Positions 1 through 10,680 are shown, counted from the first letter of the stretch. The stretch is DNA of 64,000 bases from Desulfuromonas acetexigens (GCF_900111775.1 NZ_FOJJ01000039.1:62001-126000), one strand, 5' to 3'. Numbers and translations: made by a program. The notes: generated by a model from the letters alone, not told the origin.

Positions 1-1
1 G

Positions 2-1117
2 ATGATGGAGGAGATGGGCTACTGCCAGGGGATCGAGAACTACTCGCGGCTGCTCGACGGCCGCCCCGCCGGTTCGCCGCCGGCGACGCTGTTCGACTAC
101 TTCCCCGACGACGCCCTGCTCTTCATCGACGAGAGCCACGTTTCCGTCTCCCAGGTCGGCGCCATGTATCGCGGCGACCGGTCGCGCAAGGAAACCCTGG
201 TCAATTACGGCTTCCGCCTGCCGTCGGCTCTGGACAACCGGCCGCTGACCTTCGAGGAGTTCGAGGCCAAGGGCATCCAGACCGTCTACGTCTCGGCAAC
301 CCCGGCCGACTACGAGCTGCGGAAGGCCGAAGGGGTGGTGGTCGAACAGATCGTCCGCCCCACCGGCCTGGTCGACCCGCCCATCGAGGTGCGCCCGGCG
401 ACGGAGCAGGTCGACGATCTCATCCACGAAATCCGGCTCGCCGTCGACAGGCAGGAGCGGGTGCTGGTCACCACCTTGACCAAGCGCATGGCCGAGGATC
501 TCACCGGCTACTTGCAGGAACTCGGCATCAAGGTTCGCTACCTCCATTCGGACATCCACACCGTCGAGCGCATGGAGATCATCCGCGATCTGCGCCAGGG
601 CAAGTTCGACGTGCTCATCGGCATCAACTTGCTGCGCGAGGGGCTCGACCTTCCCGAGGTGGCGTTGGTGACGATCCTCGACGCCGATAAGGAAGGTTTT
701 CTGCGCAGTGCCCGCTCCCTCATCCAGACCTGCGGCCGCGCCGCCCGTAACGTCAACGGCCGGGTGATCATGTACGCCGACCGGGTCACCAAGTCGATGC
801 AGGCCTGCCTCGACGAAACCGCCCGGCGCCGCGCCACCCAGCTTGCCTACAACGCCGAGCACGGCATTACCCCGGAGACGGTCAAGAAGAGCCTGCGCAC
901 CATCCTTGAAGATATCGCCGAGAAGGATTATGTGGAACTGCCGAAGGTGGCGGAGGAGTTCGAGGAGTACGGCGGTCCCGAGAAGCTGAAAAAGGAGATC
1001 AACCGAATGAAGAAGGCGATGCTCGCCGCCGCCGCCGATCTCGATTTCGAGAAGGCCGCCGAGCTGCGGGACCGGATGCTGGCGCTGGAAAAGCGGGAGT
1101 TGCAGTTGCGGGACTAA
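2..1117 (+). CDS. uvrB: UvrABC system protein B, C-terminal part (5' end outside window)
   Basis: This is the damage-recognition helicase-like subunit of nucleotide excision repair, which loads onto DNA with UvrA and recruits UvrC. The visible 371 residues cover roughly the second half of a protein that is normally about 670 residues. They include FIDESHV, the SATPADYE segment, the helicase C-terminal domain with [14 protein letters not shown] and the QTCGRAARN motif, and a C-terminal UVR domain ([12 protein letters not shown]) that contacts UvrC. The reading frame is open at the left edge of the window, so the start is missing. The gene ends at a TAA and is followed by a strong hairpin shared with the convergent chemotaxis gene. 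Nothing in the visible part is unusual. Confidence 0.97.
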   Translation: MMEEMGYCQGIENYSRLLDGRPAGSPPATLFDYFPDDALLFIDESHVSVSQVGAMYRGDRSRKETLVNYGFRLPSALDNRPLTFEEFEAKGIQTVYVSATPADYELRKAEGVVVEQIVRPTGLVDPPIEVRPATEQVDDLIHEIRLAVDRQERVLVTTLTKRMAEDLTGYLQELGIKVRYLHSDIHTVERMEIIRDLRQGKFDVLIGINLLREGLDLPEVALVTILDADKEGFLRSARSLIQTCGRAARNVNGRVIMYADRVTKSMQACLDETARRRATQLAYNAEHGITPETVKKSLRTILEDIAEKDYVELPKVAEEFEEYGGPEKLKKEINRMKKAMLAAAADLDFEKAAELRDRMLALEKRELQLRD

Positions 1118-1145
1118 GAAAATGGGGGGCGGCCGGGGGCAATAA

Positions 1146-1191
1146 AAAGCAGGGGGGATTTTCCGTAACGCTGGAAAATCCCCCCTGCTTT
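1146..1191. terminator. Bidirectional rho-independent terminator
   Basis: A perfect 19-bp stem (1146-1164 with 1173-1191, built on GCAGGGGGGATTTTCC) closes an 8-nt loop. It is flanked by A-rich sequence on the left and T-rich sequence on the right. It sits between the convergent uvrB and chemotaxis genes and can serve both. Confidence 0.9.
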
Positions 1192-1215
1192 GTTTCAGAT
1201 TGCCGACCGGGCGGC

Positions 1216-3315
1216 TCAGTATTTGCCGAATTCCGAATCGTCCAGGGCGATCACCTGGCTGGGCGCTTCCTCTTCGAGCTTGTCCCAGCCTTGAGGTTCC
1301 GCGGGCCGGTTTTGTGCGGGTCTCGGCGGCTTGGGAGCGGGCAAGCTCCTTGGTGGTGTCTTCATCGACGGGCGCTTGAGGATCGGTGTCGTGCCGGTCT
1401 GACCGGCCAGGGTGAAGCGTCGCAGCATGTTCCGCAGTTGTTCGGCCTGGCTGGATAGTTCCTCAGCCGCTGCCGCGCTTTCCTCGGCGTTGGCGGTATT
1501 CTGCTGGGTGACCTGATCGATCTGCGACAGGGCGGTGTTGATCTCGGCGATCCCTTGCGCCTGTTCGTTGGAGGCGGCGGCGATCTCCGCCACCAGATCG
1601 GTCACCTTGCCGACGCCGTTGACGATCTCGCCGAGGGCCTCGGCGGTTTTGTCGGCGATCTGCGAGCCGGACGCCACTTTGTTGACCGACCCTTCGATCA
1701 GATCCGCCGTCTCCCGGGCGGCCTTGGCGCTACGCGCCGCCAGGTTGCGTACCTCCTCGGCGACCACGGCGAAGCCCTTGCCGTGCTGGCCGGCGCGGGC
1801 CGCCTCCACCGCCGCGTTCAGCGCCAGCAGGTTGGTCTGGAAGGCGATTTCATCGATGGTCTTGATGATTTTCGAAATGTTCCGGCTGGAGGCGTTGATG
1901 TCGCCCATCGCCTCGATCATCTCGACCATGCGCGCGTTCCCCTCGTCGGCCGCCTGCCGGGCCTGACTGGAGAGCCGATTGGCGAGGGTGGCGTTCTCGG
2001 CGTTCTGCCGGGTCTGGGCGCCCATCTCGTTCATCGAACTGCCGATTTCCTCCAGCGAGGCGGCCGACTCGGTCGCCCCTTGCGACAGGGATTGACTGGC
2101 GTCGGAGACTTCGCTGCTGCCGGAGGCGATCTGTTCGCCGGCGGTCTGGATCTGGAGCATCACCTCGTTCAAGGCGGCGTTGGCTTTGGCCAGGGGTTCG
2201 CGGATTACCCCTTGGGCCGCGAAGGTCAGGTCGCCGGCCGCCAGTTTTTCGAAGGCGGTCACCACCTCTTCCCGCAGATTATCGGCGAAGCCGTTCAATG
2301 TCCTGGCCAGAATGCCGACTTCGTCGGCGCGGTCGCCGAGGTCGAGACGCTGCTGCAAGTCGCCGGCATTGATCGCCTGGATCATGTTCACGGTTTTACC
2401 CAGCGGCCGGGTGATGCCGATGGCGAGCAGCCAGGCGAAAATAGCGCCGATTGCGACACAAAGACCGCTGGCGATCCAGAGGAACGTCTTGGTCCGCGCG
2501 ACGCTGGCGGCGACGGCCGACTGTTGCGCGTCCCGGGCCGCCGTGACCAGCTCGTCGATTTCTCCCCCAATGGTCATGGCGGTATCCGCGGCGGCTTTTG
2601 CTTGCGGGGTCAGGGCGGCGATTTCCTTGTCGCTGTCCGCCAGGGTCTTGAAGGCGGTCCGATAATTCTGCAACTGGGGATAAATGGCGGATTTGGCGTT
2701 TTCGTCGAGAGCGGATTCCTCAACCAGGCGCGTCAAATCGGCGAGCGCCTGCTCGGCTTTGCCCAGGTATTTTTCATCCCCCCGCAGCATGTAGTCTTTT
2801 TCATGGCGGCGCAGGGTCAGGTAAAGCACTTCCCCTTGTTGAAAGCCAAGCTCCTGCAGAACCTTCTCCACATTGTGGGCGGCGGCGCGGAATTCGCCGT
2901 ATAAGCCTGACTTTTCGTCCAGGCCGCGTTTCACCGTGGCATCGACCAGTTTTTTGAAGGATTCCCGGTAGCGCCCGATTTCGTCGAGAATCTGCCGGGC
3001 CTTCCCCTTGATTTGTTCATCCTCGGTGTTTTCGACGATTTTCTTGATCTGGTTTTCGCCGATCCCGAGGTATTCCGTCACCCGGTCAGGATATTTGAGA
3101 TCCCGGCGCATGAGAAAATCTTTTTCGCTACGGCGCACTTCCAGAAGGGAGACCTTTATTCCGTCAGTTTGTTCCTTGATGAAATTTTCTTTGGCGATAT
3201 CCACCTGATAGGTGGTCGCGACCCGATCCAGGGAATAACCGCCGAGAGCGCCGACCACCACCGTCAGCAGCAACACCACGCCAAATCCGACCAACAGTTT
3301 TTGCCCGATATTCAT
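1216..3315 (-). CDS. Methyl-accepting chemotaxis protein
   Basis: A transmembrane chemoreceptor that signals to CheA/CheW. The 699-residue protein has TM1 at about 7-29 and a long helical periplasmic region of the four-helix-bundle (HBM-like) kind. TM2 lies near 272-298, followed by HAMP and a cytoplasmic coiled coil. The conserved hairpin tip is at about 488-527 ([19 protein letters not shown]). The tail is proline-rich and shows no NWETF-type CheR pentapeptide. The reading frame extends 50 codons further upstream. The ATG at 3313-3315 is preferred because AAGGAG lies 9 nt before it and a hydrophobic signal anchor follows at once. The ligand is unknown. Confidence 0.93.
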   Translation of the reverse strand: MNIGQKLLVGFGVVLLLTVVVGALGGYSLDRVATTYQVDIAKENFIKEQTDGIKVSLLEVRRSEKDFLMRRDLKYPDRVTEYLGIGENQIKKIVENTEDEQIKGKARQILDEIGRYRESFKKLVDATVKRGLDEKSGLYGEFRAAAHNVEKVLQELGFQQGEVLYLTLRRHEKDYMLRGDEKYLGKAEQALADLTRLVEESALDENAKSAIYPQLQNYRTAFKTLADSDKEIAALTPQAKAAADTAMTIGGEIDELVTAARDAQQSAVAASVARTKTFLWIASGLCVAIGAIFAWLLAIGITRPLGKTVNMIQAINAGDLQQRLDLGDRADEVGILARTLNGFADNLREEVVTAFEKLAAGDLTFAAQGVIREPLAKANAALNEVMLQIQTAGEQIASGSSEVSDASQSLSQGATESAASLEEIGSSMNEMGAQTRQNAENATLANRLSSQARQAADEGNARMVEMIEAMGDINASSRNISKIIKTIDEIAFQTNLLALNAAVEAARAGQHGKGFAVVAEEVRNLAARSAKAARETADLIEGSVNKVASGSQIADKTAEALGEIVNGVGKVTDLVAEIAAASNEQAQGIAEINTALSQIDQVTQQNTANAEESAAAAEELSSQAEQLRNMLRRFTLAGQTGTTPILKRPSMKTPPRSLPAPKPPRPAQNRPAEPQGWDKLEEEAPSQVIALDDSEFGKY

Positions 3316-3709
3316 TCCCGTGCGCTCCTTTTTGGTTGAGGTTCTCGGTTCGTTCGCAACATGTGTCCGCAAGGTGTTGCAAGGGTCCAGTTGCTTCGGA
3401 GGTCTTTTTCGGCGATCCGTCTTGAACCGGCGATTGGCGAGAAAGGACCAATTGATTATCAGCAAAATCCGTACCTATTTCCCATAATATTACAGGTAAT
3501 CATGGGTTGCCGAAGCTTGGGACGGCGCTGGCCCGCGAGTATCGAGGGGAGGATGATTCGAGCCGACATTAACGGAATGCATTTCGTTCGGAACGTGGTA
3601 TAAATTGGAGCGATTTTTTGACGCCGAGACGGCTTTTTTGACGGAGGGGCGAACGCCCTTTGGCGGAGGCTCCAGCCTTCTTGTTACTGCTCAACCGAGG
3701 ACGATATCG
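3316..3709. other. Intergenic region between divergent MCP and gltB
   Basis: About 390 bp of leader DNA between two divergently transcribed genes. It is more AT-rich around 3450-3500. I see no convincing hairpin terminator, RNA gene or consensus promoter. A GCTGATAA sequence on the minus strand resembles the -10 of a flagellar sigma-28 promoter, but its spacing to a -35 element is off by one. Confidence 0.5.
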
Positions 3710-6700
3710 ATGAACTTCGCCGAACAATTCAAGGATGCCTGTGGTTTCGGGGTACTGGCGCAGATTGGCAATCGCCCGAGCCACGCCCTGGTCGAGGACG
3801 CTATCCGCGCCCTCTCGCGCATGATGCACCGGGGAGCGGTGGCCGCCGACGGCAAGACCGGCGACGGCTGCGGCCTGCTCTGCGCCCTGCCGACCGCCTT
3901 TTTCCGCCGGATGGCGGCCGAGAACGGCTGTTCGCTGCCCGAGCGGTTTGCCGTGGCGATGCTCTTTCTCACCGACGAGGCCCGGCAGTTGGCGGTTTTC
4001 GAAGAGGTCTGCGAGAAGAACGACCTGCGCCTGCTGTGGACGCGGGAGGTGCCGGTCGATACCGAAGCGCTGGGAGTGCACGCTCTGGCGATGTTGCCGA
4101 AAATCCGCCAGGCTTTCGTGGTGCCGGCGGCGCTCATCGCCACCCGGCGTTTCGATGCCCTGCTCTATCTGACCCGCAAGGAGGTCGAGCACCGGCTGGC
4201 CGACGACCGGGATTTCTACATCCCCTCCTTTTCCCGCAAGACCGTCGCCTACAAGGGTCTGGTCATGCCGAGCCATCTGCGCACCCTCTATCCCGATCTG
4301 CGTCAGGAGGATTTCGCCAGTTCCTTCGTTGTCTTCCACCAGCGTTTTTCCACCAATACCCTGCCCCGTTGGCGACTGGCCCAGCCGATGCGCACCCTGG
4401 CCCACAACGGCGAAATCAACTCGCTGCACGCCAACCGCTTCAACGCCCGCCACAAGTTCAACGAGGCGAAAAGCCTGGTCTTTTCCGAGGCCGAGTTGGC
4501 CCGACTCTTCCCGCTTTTCGAAGAGGGGGTGAGTGACAGCGCCAGCCTCGACAATATGCTGGAATTCCTGCTCGCCAACGGCATCGACTTCTTCAAGGCG
4601 GTACGCAGTCTGATTCCGCCGCCGCGCCACAACGTGTCGCACATGCCTTCTCGGCTGCGTTCCTTCTATGAGTACACCTCGGCCGCCTTCGAACCCTGGG
4701 ACGGCCCGGCGGCGCTGACCGTCACCGACGGCCGCTACGTCGGCTGCGTTCTCGACCGCAACGGCCTGCGTCCCGCCAAATATCTCATCACCAGCGACGA
4801 CCGCTTGCTCATTGCCAGCGAATACGGGGTGCTCGACATTCCGCCGGAGCGGGTGCGCGAACGGGGGCGCTTGCAGAGCGGCGAGATGATCGCCGCCGAC
4901 CTGGAGCAGGGGCGGATCTTCTACACCCGCGATATCGACCGCTATCTGATGGAGTCCCAGCCCTACAGCGAGTGGCTGACCGACCGCACCTTCTATCTGC
5001 AAGAGTTCATCGAGCATCAGTTCGACGATCTCAGCGATTACGCCCAAGTTGATCTCGACCGCTTTCAGCGCTTTTTCAACGTCACCCACGAGAGCCTCGA
5101 AATGATCGTCCGCCCCATGCTTGAAGGGGGCAAGGAGCCGACCGGTTCGATGGGGGACGACACGCCGATGGCGGCTTTTTCCGAGGCGCCGCGCAATTTC
5201 ACCGACTTTTTCCGGCAAAACTTCGCCCAGGTGACCAATCCGCCCATCGACCCCTACCGGGAAAAGGCGGTGATGTCGACCACCATCGGCTTCGGCTGCC
5301 TCGGTAATCCCCTGGTCGAAAGCCCGGAGCGCGCCCGCCGTCTGAAGAGCATTTCACCGATCCTCTCCCGGGACATCTTCGACGCCCTCCTCTCCTTTGG
5401 TGACCCGGCGCGACCGCGCTTCGAGGCGGACTACAAATACCGGACCTTCGCCACCATCTTCGATGGCGATCTGCGCGGCAGCCTGCAACGCCTCGGCGAA
5501 GAGGTGCTCGCGGCGGTGCGGGAGGAGGCGGTGCGGGTCGTGGTGCTCGACGACCGGGGCGTCGACGACAAACGGAAAATCATCCCCATGGCCATGGCCG
5601 TCGGCTACCTCAACCAGCAATTGCTGGCGGCGAAGCTGCGCCATCGGGTCAACCTGGTCGCCGTTACCGGCGAGGTCAACGATTCCCACGCCGCTTGCGT
5701 GCTGCTCGGCTACGGTGTGACCGCCATCTATCCCTGGCTGCTCTACGCCACCAGCTACGAGCTTTGCCGCCGGCGGGAGCTGTCGACCAAGGAGATCCGC
5801 CGCTCGCTGAAGAACCTCTACGACGCCATGACCAAGGGGATTCTCAAGATCATGTCGAAGATGGGGATCAGCACCGTCTCCAGCTATCGCAACGCGGCCC
5901 TCTTCGATATTGTCGGCCTCTCCCGCGAACTGGTCGGCGACTGTTTTCCTGGGAGCGCCCTGCATCTGCCGGGACTGGGCTACGAGGAGGTCGAAAAGCG
6001 CCTGGCGCAGCGGCACCGCGCCGTCTTCCACGAAAGTTACCTGACCCCGATCTATCCCCTGGGAATCGGCAGTTTCTACCAGAACAACCCCGCAGGGGAG
6101 TATCACGACCTCGGCGCCCACACCGTGACCCTGCTGCACCGGTTCGCCGCGAGCCTACAGCGCGACGATTATCTGCACTTCCGCAAGCGGATCGAAGGCC
6201 GGGGACATCGCTTTGTCCGCGATTTTTTCACCTGGAAGAGCGACCGGTCGCCGCTGTCCCTGGACGAGGTCGAGTCGGTGGAGGCGATCACGGGCCGCTT
6301 CGATTCGGCGGCCATGTCCCTCGGTTCCATTTCCCCCGAAGCCCACGAAGCCCTGGCCGAGGCGATGCGCATCCTCGGCGGCGCCTCCAACAGCGGCGAG
6401 GGGGGCGAATCACCGGAGCGGCTGAAGACCAGCCGCAACAGCAAAATCAAGCAGGTCGCCTCGGGCCGTTTCGGGGTAACCCCCGAATGCCTGCGCAGCG
6501 CCGAACAGATCCAGATCAAGGTTGCGCAGGGGGCCAAGCCCGGCGAAGGGGGACAACTTCCGGGGGACAAGGTGACGGCACTGATTGCGAGCCTGCGCTA
6601 CACCCTGCCGGGCGTTACTCTGATTTCGCCGCCGCCCCACCACGATATCTACTCCATCGAGGATCTCGCCCAGCTCATCTTCGACCTGCGCCAGGTCAAT

Positions 6701-8131
6701 CCACGGGCGAAGATCAGCGTCAAGCTCGTTTCCTGCGGCGGGGTCGGCACCATCGCCGCCGGGGTCGCCAAGTGCTACGCCGACCGCATCGTCATCTCCG
6801 GCTGCGAGGGGGGGACCGGCGCCGCGCCGCTGACTTCGATCAAGCACGCCGGTAATCCCTGGGAACTGGGACTGGCCGAGGCGCACAACAGCCTCAAGGC
6901 CAACCATCTGCGGGAACTGGTGGAGCTGCAGGCGGACGGTGGCCTCAAGATCGGCGCCGACGTGGTCAAGGCGGCGCTGCTCGGCGCCGAATCTTACGGC
7001 TTCGGCACCGCGCTCCTGGTGATGCTCGGCTGCAAGATGCTGCGGGTCTGCCATCTCAACCGCTGCACCGTGGGGGTGGCGACCCAGGACGCCAACCTGC
7101 GCGAGCATTTCGTCGGCACCGTCGACAAACTGGTCGCTTACTTGCGCAACGTCGCCGAGGACGTGCGCGAGATTCTCGCCCACCTTGGCTATCGCAGCCT
7201 GGACGAGGTCATTGGCCGCAGCGATCTGCTCGCTGTGGTCGACCATCCCGAGTCCGCGCCCTTCGATTTCTCCCAGGTGCTGTGCCGTATTGAGGGAGAT
7301 GATCGCCGGCGGCGGCCCAATCCCCCCTTTGACGACAACGCCTTCGAGAAGGACGTCCTCAAAGAAGTCCAGCCGGCGATCCGCGACCCCCGTGTCGAGG
7401 TGGTGGTGGAACGGGAGATCCGCAACGTCAATCGCAGCTTTGGCGCCCTGCTCAGCGGTGAGGTCGCCCATTATTACGGCAACGCCGGCCTGCCTCGCGA
7501 AGCAGTCACCCTGCGCCTGACCGGGGTCGCCGGGCAATCCCTCGGCGCCTTTCTGCTCGATGGGCTGAACATCCATCTCAGCGGGGTCGGCAACGACTAC
7601 GTCGGCAAGGGGATGCACGGCGGGCGTATCGTCATCGTTCCCGGCGTCTACCAGGAAGGGGCCTCGGCCGTGGGCAACACCTGCCTGTACGGGGCCACCG
7701 GCGGCAAGCTGTTCGTCGCCGGCACCGCCGGCGAGCGCTTCGCCGTGCGCAATTCGGGGGCGCTGGCGGTGGTGGAGGGGACCGGCGACCACGCCTGCGA
7801 ATACATGACCGGCGGCACCGTCGTCATTCTAGGCGAGACCGGCATCAACTTCGGCGCCGGCATGACCGGCGGCGCGGCTTTTGTCTACGACCGGGCCAAA
7901 CATTTCATCGACAAGCTCAACCGCGAGCTGGTCGAGGCGCGGCGCATCGACGTGGATGACGACAGCGACGGTAAGATCTATCTGAAAAAGATCCTGCTCA
8001 GCTATCACAACCGCACCCGCAGCCCCAAGGCGCGGCGGATTCTCGACCATTTCCGCGAGGAGCTGGCCTATTTCTGGATGGTCACGCCCAAGGACATGAA
8101 GGCGCCGTTGAATCCGAAAGAGGGGGATTGA
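3710..8131 (+). CDS. gltB: Glutamate synthase, large (alpha) subunit
   Basis: Converts glutamine plus 2-oxoglutarate to two glutamates, with electrons passed from GltD. The 1473 residues contain an N-terminal class II glutamine amidotransferase domain whose nucleophile Cys11 (in DACGFGVLA) would be exposed after propeptide cleavage. The central and FMN-binding synthase domains follow. The 3Fe-4S cluster motif C-x5-C-x4-C is near residue 1107 (CKMLRVCHLNRC), and the C-terminal GXGXG beta-helix follows. The open frame begins at 3605. The ATG at 3710 is chosen because GAGG is 9 nt upstream and the propeptide then has 10 residues, close to known GltB proteins. It is the first gene of the gltBD operon. 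Confidence 0.96.
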   Translation: MNFAEQFKDACGFGVLAQIGNRPSHALVEDAIRALSRMMHRGAVAADGKTGDGCGLLCALPTAFFRRMAAENGCSLPERFAVAMLFLTDEARQLAVFEEVCEKNDLRLLWTREVPVDTEALGVHALAMLPKIRQAFVVPAALIATRRFDALLYLTRKEVEHRLADDRDFYIPSFSRKTVAYKGLVMPSHLRTLYPDLRQEDFASSFVVFHQRFSTNTLPRWRLAQPMRTLAHNGEINSLHANRFNARHKFNEAKSLVFSEAELARLFPLFEEGVSDSASLDNMLEFLLANGIDFFKAVRSLIPPPRHNVSHMPSRLRSFYEYTSAAFEPWDGPAALTVTDGRYVGCVLDRNGLRPAKYLITSDDRLLIASEYGVLDIPPERVRERGRLQSGEMIAADLEQGRIFYTRDIDRYLMESQPYSEWLTDRTFYLQEFIEHQFDDLSDYAQVDLDRFQRFFNVTHESLEMIVRPMLEGGKEPTGSMGDDTPMAAFSEAPRNFTDFFRQNFAQVTNPPIDPYREKAVMSTTIGFGCLGNPLVESPERARRLKSISPILSRDIFDALLSFGDPARPRFEADYKYRTFATIFDGDLRGSLQRLGEEVLAAVREEAVRVVVLDDRGVDDKRKIIPMAMAVGYLNQQLLAAKLRHRVNLVAVTGEVNDSHAACVLLGYGVTAIYPWLLYATSYELCRRRELSTKEIRRSLKNLYDAMTKGILKIMSKMGISTVSSYRNAALFDIVGLSRELVGDCFPGSALHLPGLGYEEVEKRLAQRHRAVFHESYLTPIYPLGIGSFYQNNPAGEYHDLGAHTVTLLHRFAASLQRDDYLHFRKRIEGRGHRFVRDFFTWKSDRSPLSLDEVESVEAITGRFDSAAMSLGSISPEAHEALAEAMRILGGASNSGEGGESPERLKTSRNSKIKQVASGRFGVTPECLRSAEQIQIKVAQGAKPGEGGQLPGDKVTALIASLRYTLPGVTLISPPPHHDIYSIEDLAQLIFDLRQVNPRAKISVKLVSCGGVGTIAAGVAKCYADRIVISGCEGGTGAAPLTSIKHAGNPWELGLAEAHNSLKANHLRELVELQADGGLKIGADVVKAALLGAESYGFGTALLVMLGCKMLRVCHLNRCTVGVATQDANLREHFVGTVDKLVAYLRNVAEDVREILAHLGYRSLDEVIGRSDLLAVVDHPESAPFDFSQVLCRIEGDDRRRRPNPPFDDNAFEKDVLKEVQPAIRDPRVEVVVEREIRNVNRSFGALLSGEVAHYYGNAGLPREAVTLRLTGVAGQSLGAFLLDGLNIHLSGVGNDYVGKGMHGGRIVIVPGVYQEGASAVGNTCLYGATGGKLFVAGTAGERFAVRNSGALAVVEGTGDHACEYMTGGTVVILGETGINFGAGMTGGAAFVYDRAKHFIDKLNRELVEARRIDVDDDSDGKIYLKKILLSYHNRTRSPKARRILDHFREELAYFWMVTPKDMKAPLNPKEGD

Positions 8132-8133
8132 TC

Positions 8134-9522
8134 ATGCAGAATTTTACGACGACTCACCGTCAGGAGCCCGCGAAGGAAAATGCCGCCTTGCGCACGCGGA
8201 ATTTCGACGAAATTTACCGGTTCTTCTCGATCGCCCAGGCCGCATCCCAGGCTGAGCGCTGCGTTCAGTGCGGCGATCCCTTCTGCGCCGCTATCGGCTG
8301 CCCGCTTGGTAACGCCATCCCCCAGTGGCTTGCCGCCATCGCCGGGCGCGATCTGGAAAAGGCCTTCTGGCTCGCCAACGAAACCTCACCCTTTCCCGAG
8401 ATTCTCGGCCGCATCTGCCCGCACAGCCATTTGTGTGAGGGGGCCTGCACTCTGAACGACGGCTACGGGGCGATCAGCATCGGCGCTATCGAGGCCTCCA
8501 TCGTCGATCTCGGTTTTGCCGCCGGGCTGAAACTTCCCTTTCCCGGCGTCATCCGCCCACAGAAAGTGGCGGTGATCGGTTCCGGTCCAGCCGGGCTCGC
8601 CTGCGCCCACTTTCTGTTGCGGGCCGGTATCGGCGTTGATCTGTACGAGCGTGCCCCCGAGCCGGGCGGGCTGCTCGCCATCGGTATCCCCAATTTCAAG
8701 CTCGACAAAAACCTCGTGCGGCGGCGCTTCGCCATCCTCCAGGAAGCCGGACTCAACCTTCACCTGAACTGTGAGGTCGGTCGCGATATCGCCTTCGATG
8801 AGCTGCTGAACCGCTACGACGCGATCTTTCTCGGTCTCGGCGCCACCGGCGGCAAGCTCCCCCATCTCTCCCACGAACGCCACGGCAACGTCTTTCTCGC
8901 CATGGAATTTCTCGGCACGGTGCAGCGGCGGGTTTCCGGGGGGATTCTGGAGCGTCGCTTTGACGTGCGCGGCAAGCGGGTGGTCGTTCTCGGCGGCGGC
9001 GACACGGCGATGGACTGCGTGCGCACGGCGATCCGCGAGGGGGCGGAAACGGTTACCTGTGTCTACCGGCGCGACGCGGCGAACATGCCGGGGAGCGTCA
9101 AGGAGTATCACAATGCCATCGAGGAGGGGGTGGAGTTCTTCTTTCATCGCGCGCCCAAGCGGATCATCGTCGACGATGATGGGCGGCTAACCGGGGTGGA
9201 AGTGCTCGAAACCTGCCTGGCCGAGCCCGACGCCAGGGGCCGACGCCAGGTGACCGAGGTCCCCTGTTCAGAGCATTGCATCCTCGCCGACGTGCTGATC
9301 CTCGCCCTCGGCTTCGATGTGGAGGACCACCCCTGGCTGGCGTCGGCGGAACTCCGCAAGAGCTTCAAGCAGCTGGAAGTCGACAAAACCGACGGCCGCA
9401 CCTCCCACCCCAAGGTTTTCGCCGGCGGCGATTGTCAGCGCGGCGCGCACCTGGCGGTCACCGCCGCCGCCGACGGAAGGCGGGCGGCGCTGGCGATCAT
9501 GACGCAACTTCTGGGCGGATAA
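8134..9522 (+). CDS. gltD: Glutamate synthase, small (beta) subunit
   Basis: An NAD(P)H-oxidising subunit that supplies electrons to GltB. The 462-residue protein has an N-terminal cysteine cluster region (CVQCGDPFCAAIGC and RICPHSHLCEGAC) for 4Fe-4S centres. An FAD-binding GSGPAGLAC motif lies near residue 150, and the second nucleotide fold VVVLGGGDTAMDC lies near 290. A TTG at 8128 overlapping the gltB stop is possible. The ATG at 8134 is preferred because GAGGGGG is 8 nt upstream. It starts 2 nt after gltB, so the two genes are translationally linked. Confidence 0.95.
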   Translation: MQNFTTTHRQEPAKENAALRTRNFDEIYRFFSIAQAASQAERCVQCGDPFCAAIGCPLGNAIPQWLAAIAGRDLEKAFWLANETSPFPEILGRICPHSHLCEGACTLNDGYGAISIGAIEASIVDLGFAAGLKLPFPGVIRPQKVAVIGSGPAGLACAHFLLRAGIGVDLYERAPEPGGLLAIGIPNFKLDKNLVRRRFAILQEAGLNLHLNCEVGRDIAFDELLNRYDAIFLGLGATGGKLPHLSHERHGNVFLAMEFLGTVQRRVSGGILERRFDVRGKRVVVLGGGDTAMDCVRTAIREGAETVTCVYRRDAANMPGSVKEYHNAIEEGVEFFFHRAPKRIIVDDDGRLTGVEVLETCLAEPDARGRRQVTEVPCSEHCILADVLILALGFDVEDHPWLASAELRKSFKQLEVDKTDGRTSHPKVFAGGDCQRGAHLAVTAAADGRRAALAIMTQLLGG

Positions 9523-9560
9523 GATTCGGAGGCTGACTTATGTCAAACAAGGAGGAGTCT

Positions 9561-10316
9561 ATGAAAAAGCAATGGATTCTATGGGGACTGTCGCTGCTGC
9601 TGACGTTGGCCGGAGTCGCTTTCGGACAGGTGGATCGCAGCGGTGAGGCGGCGGCGCTGATGAAAGGCCTGGAGTCGACCAGTCGCAGCGCTCGCATCGA
9701 CGCGGCCAAGCGCATTACCCAGGCGGGGCTGACCGATGGAGCGCTCTACGACAGGGTCGCGGCGCTGCTGCGAACCGGCTACGGCGAGGCGGTCGAGGCC
9801 AATGCCGTCGATGAAATGGCCTGGCTGTGCAAGGCGTTGGCGGCTTCGGGCGATACCCGGCATCAGCCGCTGCTGGAAGAAGTCGCGACCTCGGCGCCCA
9901 GCCCCAAGCTGCAGAAATACGCCCGCGAGAGTATCGATTCTTTCGCCGAATACCAGGAACGTATCAGGGTCCTTAATGCGACGACGGGTTGGAACGCGGC
10001 CCTGAGCGATACTGAAAACCGGCTGGTCGGCATGCTTGGCGCGGAAAACGCCGAACTCAAACGGGACGCGGCCAAGACTATCGTCCGCGACAGCCCGGTG
10101 GCGGAAGCGGTTTACGATGCCGCGGCCTCGGCCCTGACCGGGATGCTGGCGGCCGGAAGCCTGGACAATCTGTCGGTGGATACGATGGCCTGGCTGTGCA
10201 AGGCGTTGGGGGCTTCGGGCAACAGCAAATATGCCCCCGCCCTGGAGCAGGTGGTAGCCACGGGGAACAAGAAGCTCGCCAAGTTTGCCAACGCGGCCTT
10301 GCAGGAATTGCAGTAG
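9561..10316 (+). CDS. Exported HEAT-like repeat protein of unknown function
   Basis: A 251-residue protein with a clear signal peptide (MKKQWILWGLSLLLTLAGVAFG) and an alpha-helical body made of two related halves. Each half contains MAWLCKALxASG, at about residues 85-100 and 208-222, and this is likely a HEAT/ARM-type scaffold. The two copies also share an identical 25-bp DNA segment (9816-9840 and 10185-10209), so the duplication is recent or under gene conversion. The start was moved from 9540 to the ATG at 9561 because a perfect AAGGAGG lies just upstream and the signal peptide begins there. It follows gltD by 38 bp and may be co-transcribed. No enzymatic motif is visible. Confidence 0.8.
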   Translation: MKKQWILWGLSLLLTLAGVAFGQVDRSGEAAALMKGLESTSRSARIDAAKRITQAGLTDGALYDRVAALLRTGYGEAVEANAVDEMAWLCKALAASGDTRHQPLLEEVATSAPSPKLQKYARESIDSFAEYQERIRVLNATTGWNAALSDTENRLVGMLGAENAELKRDAAKTIVRDSPVAEAVYDAAASALTGMLAAGSLDNLSVDTMAWLCKALGASGNSKYAPALEQVVATGNKKLAKFANAALQELQ

Positions 10317-10339
10317 GCGGGATTCAAGGAAGGACATAC

Positions 10340-10369
10340 GAAAAGGGCGGCCGTGGGGCCGCCCTTTTC
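10340..10369. terminator. Rho-independent terminator
   Basis: A 13-bp stem GAAAAGGGCGGCC / GGCCGCCCTTTTC with a GTGG loop. It lies between the end of the HEAT-like gene and the convergent small membrane protein gene and can act in both directions. Confidence 0.85.
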
Positions 10370-10397
10370 GCGTTGATCGTTTGTTGAAACGAAGCTG

Positions 10398-10631
10398 TTA
10401 GTGGCTGCTCTGCTTGGCTTCTTCCTGTTTGGGGGCGGTAACCGCCTTGGCGAAGCCGAACATCACCAGGATGGCGGGGATCAGCTGGGCGGCGACGATC
10501 AGGCCACAGAAGCCGAGGAAGATCCAGACGACGATACCGCTGTGGTCGCTGCGGGTTGAGGCGGCGAAGGCCGGAGCGGCGAGGGTGGAAAGAGCCAGGG
10601 TGGCGGCGGCGATGCGGGTGGAGAGTTTCAT
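10398..10631 (-). CDS. Small membrane protein with signal peptide (family copy 1)
   Basis: A 77-residue protein with a cleavable-looking signal peptide ending in APAFAA. A short linker is followed by one transmembrane helix and a charged tail. The core SGIVVWIFLGFCGLIVAAQ is shared in pattern with two other tiny proteins in this window (10681-10902 and 63331-63570). AGGAG lies about 7 nt before the ATG. It is immediately downstream of its paralogue at 10681-10902 on the same strand. The function is unknown. The conserved pattern suggests a real family rather than a chance reading frame. Confidence 0.75.
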   Translation of the reverse strand: MKLSTRIAAATLALSTLAAPAFAASTRSDHSGIVVWIFLGFCGLIVAAQLIPAILVMFGFAKAVTAPKQEEAKQSSH

Positions 10632-10680
10632 GATGTGCTCCTGTCGAAAAATGAGGGTTGATACAGTCCGTGCAAACGGA

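Noticed and set aside
3456-3482. Flagellar sigma-28 promoter before the first chemotaxis gene
   Set aside because: The GCTGATAA core is good, but the best -35 (GAAA) sits 14 nt away instead of the expected 15.
3569-5218. Long minus-strand frame opposite gltB
   Set aside because: It lies within a complete gltB, has no recognisable protein features and no ribosome site.
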